A DNA stretch of 64,000 bases, from positions 3,658,001 through 3,722,000 of the forward strand of contig JAAHII010000001.1 of assembly GCA_010671905.1 (NCBI GenBank), given 5' to 3'. The notes below the pieces were generated by a model. It saw only the letters and a program-made list of their open reading frames with translations. It was not told the DNA's origin and ran no database searches. This stretch comes from Leptolyngbya sp. SIOISBB. Its GTDB lineage: Bacteria; Cyanobacteriota; Cyanobacteriia; Phormidesmidales; Phormidesmidaceae. This document shows positions 1-8,655 of this stretch, piece after piece; position 1 is the first letter of the stretch, and each line of letters opens with the position of its first letter. The position numbers and the translations under genes are program-made.

Positions 1-438
1 AAAGATAATCTTATCGACCTCGCTGTCGTAAAAGTCACGGATGCGGGCTTCTTGCTCGAAACCATTGTCCGCATAAAACTTCCGCACATAGTCGAAATCC
101 TGAGTACCGGCGGTTTCAACCAAGAGGATGCGTTCACCTTGATCCATGAGCCACTGTTCGACATGACTCAAGATCGCTTTTCCTCGTCCTTGTTTTTGCT
201 GGTCAGGATGGACAGCAATCCAATAAAGATTCCAAGTACCGTGGGTCATTTTTTCAGGGGCTAAGTAGGCGACTCCAACGGGTGCCGTGCCATCATCATC
301 AGTGAACCAAACATCTTCCTCGCCAGGTGACTGCATCATATCTGCGAGTAACTGAGTTTGATCTGGCTCGAAAAGGCCGGTGGCAGTAGCCAGGGCGATC
401 AAGGCATCGTGGTCGGCTGCAACAGTAGGTCGGATCAT
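1..438 (-). CDS. GNAT-family N-acetyltransferase (3' end outside window)
   Basis: Read from the minus strand, an ATG at 438 opens a frame that runs off the left edge of the window without a stop (146 codons visible). It starts MIRPTVAADHDALIALA, a typical GNAT beta1-alpha1 opening. It has the acetyl-CoA pyrophosphate-binding motif QKQGRGKAIL about residue 88 and a late VRKFYADNGF segment typical of the beta6/beta7 region. GNAT enzymes transfer acetyl from acetyl-CoA to an amine; the substrate cannot be told from the sequence. The neighbouring kinase gene is also on the minus strand, 104 bases upstream. Family call is firm, function open. Confidence 0.85.
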   Translation of the reverse strand, partial: MIRPTVAADHDALIALATATGLFEPDQTQLLADMMQSPGEEDVWFTDDDGTAPVGVAYLAPEKMTHGTWNLYWIAVHPDQQKQGRGKAILSHVEQWLMDQGERILLVETAGTQDFDYVRKFYADNGFEQEARIRDFYDSEVDKIIF

Positions 439-541
439 GTATATATCAACAGTCGCAAAATAAATGGTTTGATTATCTGATTAAACGTCATCGTGATACG
501 AGCCAATTCAACCAGGTTTCTGAGCCCGCCAGCGATGTCTC

Positions 542-1918
542 TCAGTGATTGGATTGGTCGTCGATAAAGGCTTTGATTTCAGAGGTAAGCCAGGCTTTTT
601 CCGGGGTTGAAAGGGACGTGCCGAATTTATGAATTTGCGTGCCTGCACTGAGGGCGATGGTTTTTACTGGCCGACTGTTTTGAGTGTAGGCCGTTGTCAG
701 TTCCACGCTATAGAGATCGCGGGCGGCCCCGCTGTGCTCCTGTCTCCATCTAAACAATTGACGGGTCAGGGTGTAGAGATCGTTCTGCACCTCTAACCTC
801 GTCTTCGCCGCAAACGCATTGAGTACCATCCACATCATGCCTGCCCCAACAGCCCAAAACGGGAGAGAAAACAGCACAAAAAAGATCGGTGCGCCACCAA
901 AGAAAGCTGCACTCGTCCAGACAAAGACAAAACCGTTCCAAAATAAGGCAAACAGCGCAATCCCGGCAGATTCGCCTCGGAGACCAGTTGGCGGAATGTA
1001 GAGCGACAGTCGACGCTTACTACGACTGAGTCTGATCTTGCTTCCCGATGGCTGGTGGAGTACGAGCGGGGTGCCATGGTGAGGAGATAATCGGTGACGA
1101 TGAGTCGACACCGGTTTAGTGAGTGCATCGAGGGCCATCTCTGCCGACTGAAATCGATCTTCGAGCAAAGGCTCCAGCAGACCATCGAGCCAGCCAGCGA
1201 ATTGTTCTGACACATTAACGACAGGGCGGAAGTCAATCTTTAAGCGCTTTTGGGGCAGATCACCGGGATTTTGATGGGTGAGCAAATTGAGCAGCGTTGC
1301 TCCTAAGCCGTACAAGTCAGTAGTGGGATACGCCTGCCCACGAAACTGTTCGGGGGCCATGTAGCCATAGGTGCCCACTACCGTGCTGCCAAAGGCGGTG
1401 GCTTCGCGATAGGCGGTCTGCACTGCGCCAAAATCGACTAGATAGATGCGCCCGTCGTTGCCGCGAATCAGGTTCTGGGGCTTGATGTCGCGGTGGATAA
1501 TGGGTGGATTCAGCCCGTGCAGATATTGCAGCACTTCCAGCACCTCGGCAGCGATGCGCTCGATTTCGGTTTCTGTAAAGCGAGCTCCTGCTGCCACTAG
1601 TTCCGCCAACGACGGACCTTCGGCAATTTCTTGAGCGATGTAAAACAGTCGGTTGTCGGCGATATCGACCTGAAAGTAATCGACGTAGTTGGGGATTGCT
1701 GGGTGATCTAGATCTTCTAAAACGCGAGCTTCGCGCTCAAAGAGTTCGAGCTTTTTCCAATCGTTCAGTCCCTTGAGTGACAGCTCCTTTAGCGCGACCT
1801 GTCGCCCGGTAAAAGCGTCTTCGGCCCGATAAGTGATGCCGCTGCCCCCGCGCCCTAATACGTTCATAATTTTGTAGCGAGCTTGAACGAGGGTGCCGAT
1901 GGGCTGGGGTTCGTGCAT
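542..1918 (-). CDS. Serine/threonine protein kinase with C-terminal membrane anchor
   Basis: The 458-residue product is a eukaryotic-type (Hanks) kinase. Residues 21-28 carry the glycine loop (LGRGGSGI), K44 lies in VALK, HRDIKPQN spans 142-149, DFG is at 162-164 and the activation-segment APE is at about 188-190, so all catalytic elements are present. After the kinase lobe (to about 270) come a basic linker, two hydrophobic segments (about 318-340 and 344-368) and a roughly 90-residue soluble tail, a layout seen in cyanobacterial kinases. It probably autophosphorylates and signals at the membrane; the tail and substrates are unknown. It is divergent from the small gene starting at 1989. Confidence 0.93.
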   Translation of the reverse strand: MHEPQPIGTLVQARYKIMNVLGRGGSGITYRAEDAFTGRQVALKELSLKGLNDWKKLELFEREARVLEDLDHPAIPNYVDYFQVDIADNRLFYIAQEIAEGPSLAELVAAGARFTETEIERIAAEVLEVLQYLHGLNPPIIHRDIKPQNLIRGNDGRIYLVDFGAVQTAYREATAFGSTVVGTYGYMAPEQFRGQAYPTTDLYGLGATLLNLLTHQNPGDLPQKRLKIDFRPVVNVSEQFAGWLDGLLEPLLEDRFQSAEMALDALTKPVSTHRHRLSPHHGTPLVLHQPSGSKIRLSRSKRRLSLYIPPTGLRGESAGIALFALFWNGFVFVWTSAAFFGGAPIFFVLFSLPFWAVGAGMMWMVLNAFAAKTRLEVQNDLYTLTRQLFRWRQEHSGAARDLYSVELTTAYTQNSRPVKTIALSAGTQIHKFGTSLSTPEKAWLTSEIKAFIDDQSNH

Positions 1919-1988
1919 GATTCTCGTTGGGGGACGGGTGACTTGATCTACAGTTTTCCCGCCTCCATTCGTGGGCGATCGCTAGAGG

Positions 1989-2318
1989 ATGAGCATCCTC
2001 CTTCGGTTGGATAAACTGGACGATGAAAATCTGAATCACCCCTATGCATTGGGCTGTTTAAAGCCGTTTATTGGCGCTGTGTTTGGAGTAGTAATGTTCA
2101 CCATTTTGAGTACCAAAGTGGTAGACGTGCTACCAGCGGGCTTTGACATCCATGCAGCAGCCCCTAATGGTGCTACGACTCGGCAGTATCGCGATCCCCT
2201 AGGGGGGATTGACTCCCAAGAAGTCTACAAAATTTTTGTGGCAGCATTCATTGCCGGAGTTAGCGAACGTCTTGCCAATGACACTCTTAAACCATTGACA
2301 GGCAAGAAAAACGAATGA
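1989..2318 (+). CDS. Small membrane protein, probably the C-terminal part of a larger cyanobacterial protein
   Basis: The 109-residue frame has one strong hydrophobic segment (CLKPFIGAVFGVVMFTIL, about 23-40) and a second weaker one near the end (YKIFVAAFIAGVSERLA). From memory, paired segments ending in a GxSER-type motif occur at the C-terminus of longer cyanobacterial membrane proteins, so I infer a remnant or a stand-alone module. The ATG lies only 70 bases from the divergent kinase start, leaving no room for a longer N-terminus. I see no good ribosome-binding site. The function is unknown, and it may be a decaying gene. Confidence 0.5.
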   Translation: MSILLRLDKLDDENLNHPYALGCLKPFIGAVFGVVMFTILSTKVVDVLPAGFDIHAAAPNGATTRQYRDPLGGIDSQEVYKIFVAAFIAGVSERLANDTLKPLTGKKNE

Positions 2319-2431
2319 AGCTTGAGCAATTTTTGCCTCTGGAACAGCTCAAGTCACAATCAGTTCAAAATGAGCGTGGGTTGATTGCTCTGCCGAGGAT
2401 AGTGATGATTATTCAGACTTGGGATTCTCTA

Positions 2432-2556
2432 GGGGCTGTCATCATTTAGAACCTGAATCCTGATGCAGAAAGCGGTTCAGCCCCTAGCTAAATTTATAGA
2501 GCGGGCGCGGTAATGCTTATACCGCAAGGTTTTCGAGTTTAATTGATGACGCGCCC
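2432..2556 (+). mobile_element. MITE-like element, copy A
   Basis: This is a 125-bp non-coding element beginning GGGGCTGTCATC and ending GATGACGCGCCC, so its ends are inverted repeats of each other with a few mismatches. It is flanked on both sides by TA (2430-2431 and 2557-2558), the target duplication typical of IS630/Tc1-mariner transposition. Its interior shares GCGGGCGCGG, AATGCTTA and ATTAATTGATGACGCG-type blocks with copies at 36434-36557 and 50966-51091. It is the most diverged copy. No transposase is present in the window. Confidence 0.85.
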
Positions 2557-2862
2557 TAGATAAAATAGAAACCTGATGAAAGCAAAGATGCCTATCTGCA
2601 GAGATAGATTTGGCAAGGCAGTATCAAATATTGTGTCTGGCAAAACCTGAGTGAAAAAGTTCAACATCCGAATGTGAAAGCCCCTTGTATCAAATTTTGC
2701 AGTTCTTGATAGGGTGTTTGAGCTTGGACTCATGAGCTGGTGTTTTTCACGGTTAATGCTTGAATTCAGGCAAATCCGAGTATCTTCGAAATCACAATGG
2801 GTACACTGCATAGCGGTGATAGTGGAACGATGCCTGAGTTTTATTGACATTAGATGTGTCAT
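2539..2862 (-). CDS. Diverged DUF3493-like protein with MITE-supplied C-terminus
   Basis: The last ~70 residues resemble the intact DUF3493 protein encoded at 7725-7991: REK...AKF aligns with REK...RKF, FFTQVL with FFTQLL, TALPNLSLQIG with SALPNLAVQLG, and FLFYL with FLFRL. About five residues are missing in the first hydrophobic segment. The frame ends YLGRVIN-stop, and GRVIN-stop is encoded by the MITE at 2432-2556. Removing the element and one TA gives YLENPKSE-stop (stop at 2409-2411), matching LESRKSQ of the paralogue. The start is uncertain because the first ~37 residues have no counterpart. It may be expressed with an altered tail or be a decaying copy. Confidence 0.55.
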   Translation of the reverse strand: MTHLMSIKLRHRSTITAMQCTHCDFEDTRICLNSSINREKHQLMSPSSNTLSRTAKFDTRGFHIRMLNFFTQVLPDTIFDTALPNLSLQIGIFAFIRFLFYLGRVIN

Positions 2863-3190
2863 GACTCCTCTGCGTACTCAGTTCTGATACTTAGTCTTCA
2901 GGAAAGTTGAGATCGCTTTTGGGAGTTCTAAGCTGGTGGTAGATCGCGATCGCTGGGAGCACTATCGTGATGATTTTGGAACGATGGCCTCTAGAAAGCC
3001 GATTTGGATGTGCCTATTGTCAGTGTCATACAAGCAAACCAGAAAGCACTGGGTGGACTCGTCAAGTCTTTGCAGGAAGAGTTATGCAGAAGGCCTTAAT
3101 TTTTTGCTACACAAGCCTTTCCGCCCACTATGATGTCGACTCGTTAAGATCGTTTACATACTCCAACCTGGCTGTTCCTTTTCCAATGTG
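2863..3190. other. Intergenic region upstream of the multisensor gene
   Basis: There are about 330 bases with no convincing gene. Short overlapping frames here have no recognisable protein features. If the multisensor protein was once longer at its N-terminus, this stretch does not contain a readable remnant of the missing kinase or ATPase portion in any frame I examined. Confidence 0.4.
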
Positions 3191-6100
3191 ATGTCATTTA
3201 TCAAGGATCTGCAAACGACTCAAACGAGCACCGCACTTGATTATGGCTATCCTAGCTATCGTTTTGTGCTCAGATTGCTAGATCGTGGTGAAACTTTGGC
3301 CATGCTTGACCACCAGGGCTTCGATGAAGACAACCTACTCGCGGCTTTGATGGCGGCTGATGATCACTCAGGGTTGTTTGCCTTCTACCTCTATGACCTC
3401 ATGTTGGCTTACTGGTTAGAGAATTGGGAGGGTGCTCTAGCCGCAATTTTGAAGTGCCAGCTTTATTTAGATGAGGATATCGAGTTTTCTGAAGTGCAGC
3501 AGTATTGGTGGTTTGCGACGCTGACCAGACTAGCAGTTTATCCCCACTCGACTCCCCAAAAGCAGCTGCGCAAACAGATTCAGCAAGGCCTTCAAAAGCT
3601 GAAGCAATGGGCTCATCATGAGCCCATGAAGACGCTGCACAAGTTTGATTTAGTGGAAGCGGAGCGTTATCGCGTATGGCAGCAGCCCACGATCGCCGCC
3701 GATTGCTACGAACGCGCCATCACCGGCGCTAAAGACAATGGCGATATTCAGGAAGCCGCATTAGCGAATGAATTAGCCGCTAAATTTTATCTGAACTGGG
3801 GTAAAGCAACCGCTGCTGCAGGCTACATGCAGGCGGCATATTACAACTATGCCCATTGGGGCGCTAAAGCTAAAACTCAAGATTTAGAACAACGCTACCC
3901 GCATTTGCTACAGTCTGTGCCTCAGAAACCCATGGTGAACCCAGTGGCAACGCTGGAGATGCTTGCTAAGCCGAATTTTCCTGCACCAGCGACAGTAGAC
4001 CGAGAGCCCATAGCTGACCAATATCTGAGTCATCTGAAGAGTGGATGCGATTTTGCAACCCTGATTAAAACATCGCAGGCGTTGTCTAAAACTGTGCAGC
4101 TGGATGACCTCTTGCAACAGCTCACGAAAATCATGCTGCAAACTTCAGGCGGCGATCGCTGCGTCCTCATCCTTCCCGACGACGCTGACTCATGGCAGAT
4201 CAATGCGATTGCGACCCCCACCAGGACTGAGCTTTGCCATATTCCGTTTGAGGACAGTACCGATGTGCCAGTCAAGCTGATCCAATACGTCAAAAACACC
4301 CAAGAGGTAGTCGTCATTGATGACCACAAGACCGACTTGCCGGTCATTGATCCATGGCTGACCCAGCAGCAGCTCAAAAGCGTGTTGGGCATCCCGATTC
4401 TCAACCAAGGACGATTGTTGGGAATTTTGCAGCTAAGCCATCAATCAGTTAGCGGCGTCTTTACCTACGATCGCATTTTGATGGTCAACTTTCTGTGTAT
4501 CCAAGCCGCGATCGCTCTTGCAAATGCTCGCCTTTATAACACGCTAGAAAACAACTCTCAAACCCTCGAAGCTAAAGTTGCCGAACGAACCACAGCTCTG
4601 CAAACTAGCGAAGAGCGTCTCCGCTTTGCCCTCAGGGCGGCCAACCAAGGCTTTTACGATATCAATCTGCAAACCGATGAGGTCGAGGTCAGTCCCGAAT
4701 ATGCGCTGATGCTGGGGTATGACCCAGCGACTTTTCGCGAGGGTATTGCGGCTTGGCAAGCCCGCTTGCATCCAGATGATGTGGCACGGACGAAGCAAGC
4801 TTACCGGGACTATAAAGCTGGCAAGACCGCTCAGTATAAAACCGAATTTCGCCTGCGCACCCGGCAAGGAGGTTGGAAGTGGATGCTGTCGATGGGGCAG
4901 TTTACGGCTTGGGATGAGGCTGGGCAACCGACCCACCTATTAGGCACTCACACCGACATTAGCGATCGCAAGTTTGCCGAAATTCAGCTAGCAGCTCAAA
5001 ACGCCCTCTTAGCCAAAATTGCTCAGGGGCAGCCGCTGACAGAGGTGTTGCATGCTCTGATTGAGACAGTGGAACATAACTCAGATGGGGTACTCTGTTC
5101 AGTTTTACTGCTCGACCAAGACCAGCGATTTCGACTAGGAGCGGCCCCGAGCTTGCCGAGTGCTTACAACCAGGCGCTGATCGGTCTGCAGATTGGCGAA
5201 GGTGTGGGATCTTGTGGCACTGCGGCTTTTCGTAACGAGACCGTGATTGTCGCCGATATTGCCACTGATCCGCTGTGGTGTCCTTACAGTGGCTTGGCGT
5301 TAAGCCATGGTTTACGAGCCTGTTGGTCCAGTCCAATTACGGCTCGCGAAGGAGAGGTGCTGGGTACCTTTGCGATGTATTACCGCCAGGTGAGATCGCC
5401 CCAACCTCATGAATTGCAGGTCATTACGCAAATGGCTCATATTGCCGGTATTGCGATCGAACGCCATCAGGCCGAGGCCAAACTGCGTCAGAGCGAAACG
5501 ACCTTACTCAGGGCGCAACAGGTCGCCCACGTTGGGAACTGGGAATTAGATTTGGCCAGTCAAACTCTGACTTGGTCTCCTGAAATGTTTCGTATGTACG
5601 GATTAGAGCCAGGTTCCCCAGCACCCTCGTATGGAGAATATCTGCGGCTACTGCCAGAGAGCGTTCGCGATCGTCTGCAACAGTGTGTAAAAGGTGCGAT
5701 CGCTGACAATGATGTCTCCACTCTAGAATACAGCCGCTCTCGCGCCGATGATTCGTTGGGGTACTACGAATGGCGAGCAGAGGTCGAACGAGATGCCGAG
5801 GGTCAAGCGACACAACTATTTGGCACCATGCTTGACATCACTGAACGCAAACAAACTGAACTAGCTCTGCAAAATCTGATTGCGGGAACCGCCGCCACTA
5901 CTGGTCAAGACCTCTTTCCAGCGTTGGTACAGCACATCGCCCAAGCCTTAGAAGTTGACTATGTTGTCATTGCACAAAAGGTTGATGATCAGCTGCAGAC
6001 AATCTCGTTTTGGGCCAATGGCGTTTTACTGCCTCAATATACCTATCCGTTGATCCAGACCCCCTGTGAGCAGGTGTTTATCAGCGGCGAATTTTTGTGT

Positions 6101-7624
6101 GAGCGTAATGTTCAGCAGGCATTTCCTGACGACTTAGACCTGGTCGAACTAGAGGCCGAAAGCTATCTCGGTGTGATATTGCCAGACGATCAGGGGCTAG
6201 CCTTGGGGCATTTGTTTATTCTTCATAAACAGCCCATTACCAACCTGCAGTTCGCAAAGCAAATTCTCCACGTCTTTGCTGCTCGTGCCGCTGCTGAGCT
6301 CGCCCGTCAGCAGGCCCAGGCTTTAATGACTCATAATGCTTTGCACGATCCGCTGACGGGATTACCCAATCGCACCCTGTTATCAGAACGGCTCGAACTG
6401 GCCATTCAACGGGCTCAAAGATTTGACAACTATCGCTACGCTGTGGTGTTTTTAGACCTTGATCGATTCAAAGTAATTAATGACAGCCTCGGCCATGTGG
6501 TGGGAGATCAGCTCTTAATCGCGATCGCCCAGCGATTAAAAGTGCATTTACGACACATCGATCTAGTCGCTCGACTGGGCGGTGACGAGTTTTTGATTCT
6601 CTTAGAAAACATCACCTGTACTAAAGAAGTGACTCACATTGCTGAGCGAATTTTGGCTGATTGTCAAACCCCTATCACGATTGATAGTCATCAAATTTTT
6701 ACCGGTCTCAGCATTGGTATTGTGATGGGCGATCACTCATATCAAAATGCTTCCGAGCTCATTCGTGATGCTGACATCGCGATGTACCAAGCGAAGTCTC
6801 AAGGGCAGAATTCCTATCGGTTCTTTGATACGGCCATGCATATCGAGGTGCTCAATCGCCTCACCCTAGAAACGGATCTGCGCAAAGCCCTTGATCAGCA
6901 AGAGCTGACGATTCATTATCAGCCGATTGTCAGTTTGCCCCATCAACGCCTCGTCGGCTGCGAAGCCCTCGTGCGCTGGCAGCATCCCACCCAGGGACTG
7001 ATTGGGCCGGATGAGTTTATTCCGGTGGCTGAGGAAACTGGCTTAATTGCCCTGATTGATAGTTGGGTGCTACAGCACGCTTGTCAACAGTTGGCTGATT
7101 GGCGGCAGCAATTTACCGATTATGCGGGCCTCAAAATGAACGTTAATCTTTCGGCGCAAGATCTGTATAAGGCGAATTTGCTGGAGGAAATGGATAAGGT
7201 TTTAGAGCATACTGGGCTATCGGGGCAGGCCATCACGCTAGAAATTACCGAGAGCATTCTGATCAAAGAGATTGGCCAAACCATCGATTTGTTGATGCAA
7301 CTGACCGCTAGAGGGGTGCAGATCAGTATTGATGATTTTGGGACAGGCTATTCTTCCCTGAGTTATCTACATCGCTTGCCTGTCAATAGTTTGAAGGTTG
7401 ACCGCTCATTTGTCAGCCAGATGGAAACCGAACCGCGCAACTATCAGGTGGTTAGCACCATTTTGACGCTGAGTCAGCAGCTAGGGCTGACGGCGATCGC
7501 TGAAGGAATTGAGACATCGCAACAGTTACACCGATTGCACGCCTTGGGCTGTCAATTGGGACAGGGCTACTTGTTCGCGAAACCATTAACTGCCCAAGAC
7601 ATCGAAACCCGTTTCCTTGGCTAA
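3191..7624 (+). CDS. Multisensor diguanylate cyclase/phosphodiesterase (GAF-PAS-GAF-PAS-GAF-GGDEF-EAL)
   Basis: The product (about 1477 residues; a GTG codon sits just before the chosen ATG) turns over the second messenger c-di-GMP. Residues 1-240 are helical and match the C-terminal stretch of giant cyanobacterial AAA/kinase sensors (ANELAAKFYLNWGKA...WGAKAK). GAF domains follow at about 280-430, 605-760 and 890-1045, and PAS domains at about 485-600 and 770-885. GGDEF is intact at about 1131, with an RHID inhibitory site five residues before it. EALVRW is at about 1259, and NLS, EITES, DDFGTGYSSL (about 1382) and KVDRSF are present, so the phosphodiesterase looks active as well. The protein appears to lack the N-terminal kinase and ATPase parts of its relatives. 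Confidence 0.92.
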   Translation: MSFIKDLQTTQTSTALDYGYPSYRFVLRLLDRGETLAMLDHQGFDEDNLLAALMAADDHSGLFAFYLYDLMLAYWLENWEGALAAILKCQLYLDEDIEFSEVQQYWWFATLTRLAVYPHSTPQKQLRKQIQQGLQKLKQWAHHEPMKTLHKFDLVEAERYRVWQQPTIAADCYERAITGAKDNGDIQEAALANELAAKFYLNWGKATAAAGYMQAAYYNYAHWGAKAKTQDLEQRYPHLLQSVPQKPMVNPVATLEMLAKPNFPAPATVDREPIADQYLSHLKSGCDFATLIKTSQALSKTVQLDDLLQQLTKIMLQTSGGDRCVLILPDDADSWQINAIATPTRTELCHIPFEDSTDVPVKLIQYVKNTQEVVVIDDHKTDLPVIDPWLTQQQLKSVLGIPILNQGRLLGILQLSHQSVSGVFTYDRILMVNFLCIQAAIALANARLYNTLENNSQTLEAKVAERTTALQTSEERLRFALRAANQGFYDINLQTDEVEVSPEYALMLGYDPATFREGIAAWQARLHPDDVARTKQAYRDYKAGKTAQYKTEFRLRTRQGGWKWMLSMGQFTAWDEAGQPTHLLGTHTDISDRKFAEIQLAAQNALLAKIAQGQPLTEVLHALIETVEHNSDGVLCSVLLLDQDQRFRLGAAPSLPSAYNQALIGLQIGEGVGSCGTAAFRNETVIVADIATDPLWCPYSGLALSHGLRACWSSPITAREGEVLGTFAMYYRQVRSPQPHELQVITQMAHIAGIAIERHQAEAKLRQSETTLLRAQQVAHVGNWELDLASQTLTWSPEMFRMYGLEPGSPAPSYGEYLRLLPESVRDRLQQCVKGAIADNDVSTLEYSRSRADDSLGYYEWRAEVERDAEGQATQLFGTMLDITERKQTELALQNLIAGTAATTGQDLFPALVQHIAQALEVDYVVIAQKVDDQLQTISFWANGVLLPQYTYPLIQTPCEQVFISGEFLCERNVQQAFPDDLDLVELEAESYLGVILPDDQGLALGHLFILHKQPITNLQFAKQILHVFAARAAAELARQQAQALMTHNALHDPLTGLPNRTLLSERLELAIQRAQRFDNYRYAVVFLDLDRFKVINDSLGHVVGDQLLIAIAQRLKVHLRHIDLVARLGGDEFLILLENITCTKEVTHIAERILADCQTPITIDSHQIFTGLSIGIVMGDHSYQNASELIRDADIAMYQAKSQGQNSYRFFDTAMHIEVLNRLTLETDLRKALDQQELTIHYQPIVSLPHQRLVGCEALVRWQHPTQGLIGPDEFIPVAEETGLIALIDSWVLQHACQQLADWRQQFTDYAGLKMNVNLSAQDLYKANLLEEMDKVLEHTGLSGQAITLEITESILIKEIGQTIDLLMQLTARGVQISIDDFGTGYSSLSYLHRLPVNSLKVDRSFVSQMETEPRNYQVVSTILTLSQQLGLTAIAEGIETSQQLHRLHALGCQLGQGYLFAKPLTAQDIETRFLG

Positions 7625-7724
7625 GGATTCAGAACTGAGTGTGCAAGTTGAAGCAGCATATCCATTGGTTGAAGCTCCACTGATAACGCCAACAATCATG
7701 GATAGGGATGGCAAACATCTTCAG

Positions 7725-7991
7725 CTACTGGCTTTTGCGACTTTCCAGTCGAAAGAGAAATACCATGAGGCCAACAACGCCCAGCTGCACGGCCAGATTC
7801 GGCAGAGCAGATCCGACATCGCGGCCCGCCAGTAACTGGGTAAAAAAGATAAACGCGCCGATCGCTCCTGATATGGCAAACGCCCCGTACACAAATTTGC
7901 GCAGCCCTTTGTAGGGGGCTTGTGCCTCTGCTTTTAAGCGCTCATATTTTTCACGGCTCATGCCTGAGGGAATGCGATCGCGATCTTCCAT
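7725..7991 (-). CDS. DUF3493 family protein
   Basis: The 88-residue protein opens with a charged stretch (SREKYERLKAEAQAPYKGLR) and then has two hydrophobic segments separated by AGRDVGSALPNLAVQLG. This is the DUF3493 signature conserved in cyanobacteria and chloroplast-bearing organisms. It is a small integral membrane protein of unknown role. It converges on the multisensor gene, with about 100 bases between. A second, diverged copy carrying a MITE lies at 2539-2862. Family assignment is from recall of the conserved motif. Confidence 0.85.
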   Translation of the reverse strand: MEDRDRIPSGMSREKYERLKAEAQAPYKGLRKFVYGAFAISGAIGAFIFFTQLLAGRDVGSALPNLAVQLGVVGLMVFLFRLESRKSQ

Positions 7992-8024
7992 GAAGGGTCA
8001 AACACAGTGTTGTACTAAATCTAA

Positions 8025-8060
8025 GGTACAGGGTTGAAGGATATGTTGACACCCTGTACC
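8025..8060. repeat. Perfect 10-bp inverted repeat
   Basis: GGTACAGGGT at 8025-8034 is the exact reverse complement of ACCCTGTACC at 8051-8060, with a 16-base loop. It lies between the 3' end of the lipoprotein gene and the start of the DUF3493 gene, both on the minus strand. There is no clear T-tract on that strand, so it is either a weak terminator for the lipoprotein gene or a regulatory hairpin upstream of the DUF3493 gene. Confidence 0.5.
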
Positions 8061-8095
8061 CTCGGCCTGACATCTATGCCCTAAAGCCTCTCACC

Positions 8096-8629
8096 CTAAT
8101 GGACTTCAGCCTTTTGTACAGAGCCGTCTTGGGGACCGAGTGAGAGTTTTAGAGGGCGATCACGTTCGTAAGCCTGCACGGCGCGACGATAAACCGTGTC
8201 ATTGGTCGGGAGCGTGGCGCTTTGCCCTTGTTGGTCAAAGGTCAGCGTATATTCGATGGACTTGTCGATGAGGGGCTCGGCATATTGTTCGCCGTCTTTG
8301 AGCCGGGCTTCCAATTCATCTACTGAGGGTTTGGGGGGCAAGGCCGGCCACCAGATGCCGTTAGAATCCTGTTCGCCAGTCGGATCAACCGTCGGTTCCC
8401 CATTCATGTTGACGAGGGAATTGGTTTCAAATTCTTCGATGCGGCCTTCACGCGGGCGGTCTTGGGTTACGCCCGCCGGAGTATATTCGGCTCGCCAGGT
8501 ATAGGTCGTGACAGCCATGGCTTGAAAGTCGTCGGTGACCACTTCGCCACAGCCCGCGATCGCGATCGCGCAGCCTAGACCCGTGGCGAGTCCTAACAGA
8601 TTTTGGGTTGTCTTGAGCACTGAAATCAT
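8096..8629 (-). CDS. Putative lipoprotein of unknown function
   Basis: The 177-residue product begins with a hydrophobic signal sequence ending in IAIAGCGEV, a lipobox with the acylated cysteine at about residue 27, so it is predicted to be a membrane-anchored lipoprotein. The mature part is polar and rich in acidic residues, with alternating beta-like stretches (AVTTYTWRAEYTPAG, YTLTFDQQGQSATLP). I recognise no enzymatic motif. It is followed after 95 bases by the DUF3493 gene, and the MFS transporter gene lies just upstream on the same strand (26-base gap), so transporter and lipoprotein may be co-transcribed. Confidence 0.7.
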   Translation of the reverse strand: MISVLKTTQNLLGLATGLGCAIAIAGCGEVVTDDFQAMAVTTYTWRAEYTPAGVTQDRPREGRIEEFETNSLVNMNGEPTVDPTGEQDSNGIWWPALPPKPSVDELEARLKDGEQYAEPLIDKSIEYTLTFDQQGQSATLPTNDTVYRRAVQAYERDRPLKLSLGPQDGSVQKAEVH

Positions 8630-8655
8630 CTTTGTATACTAGCGAAACAGCGTTA

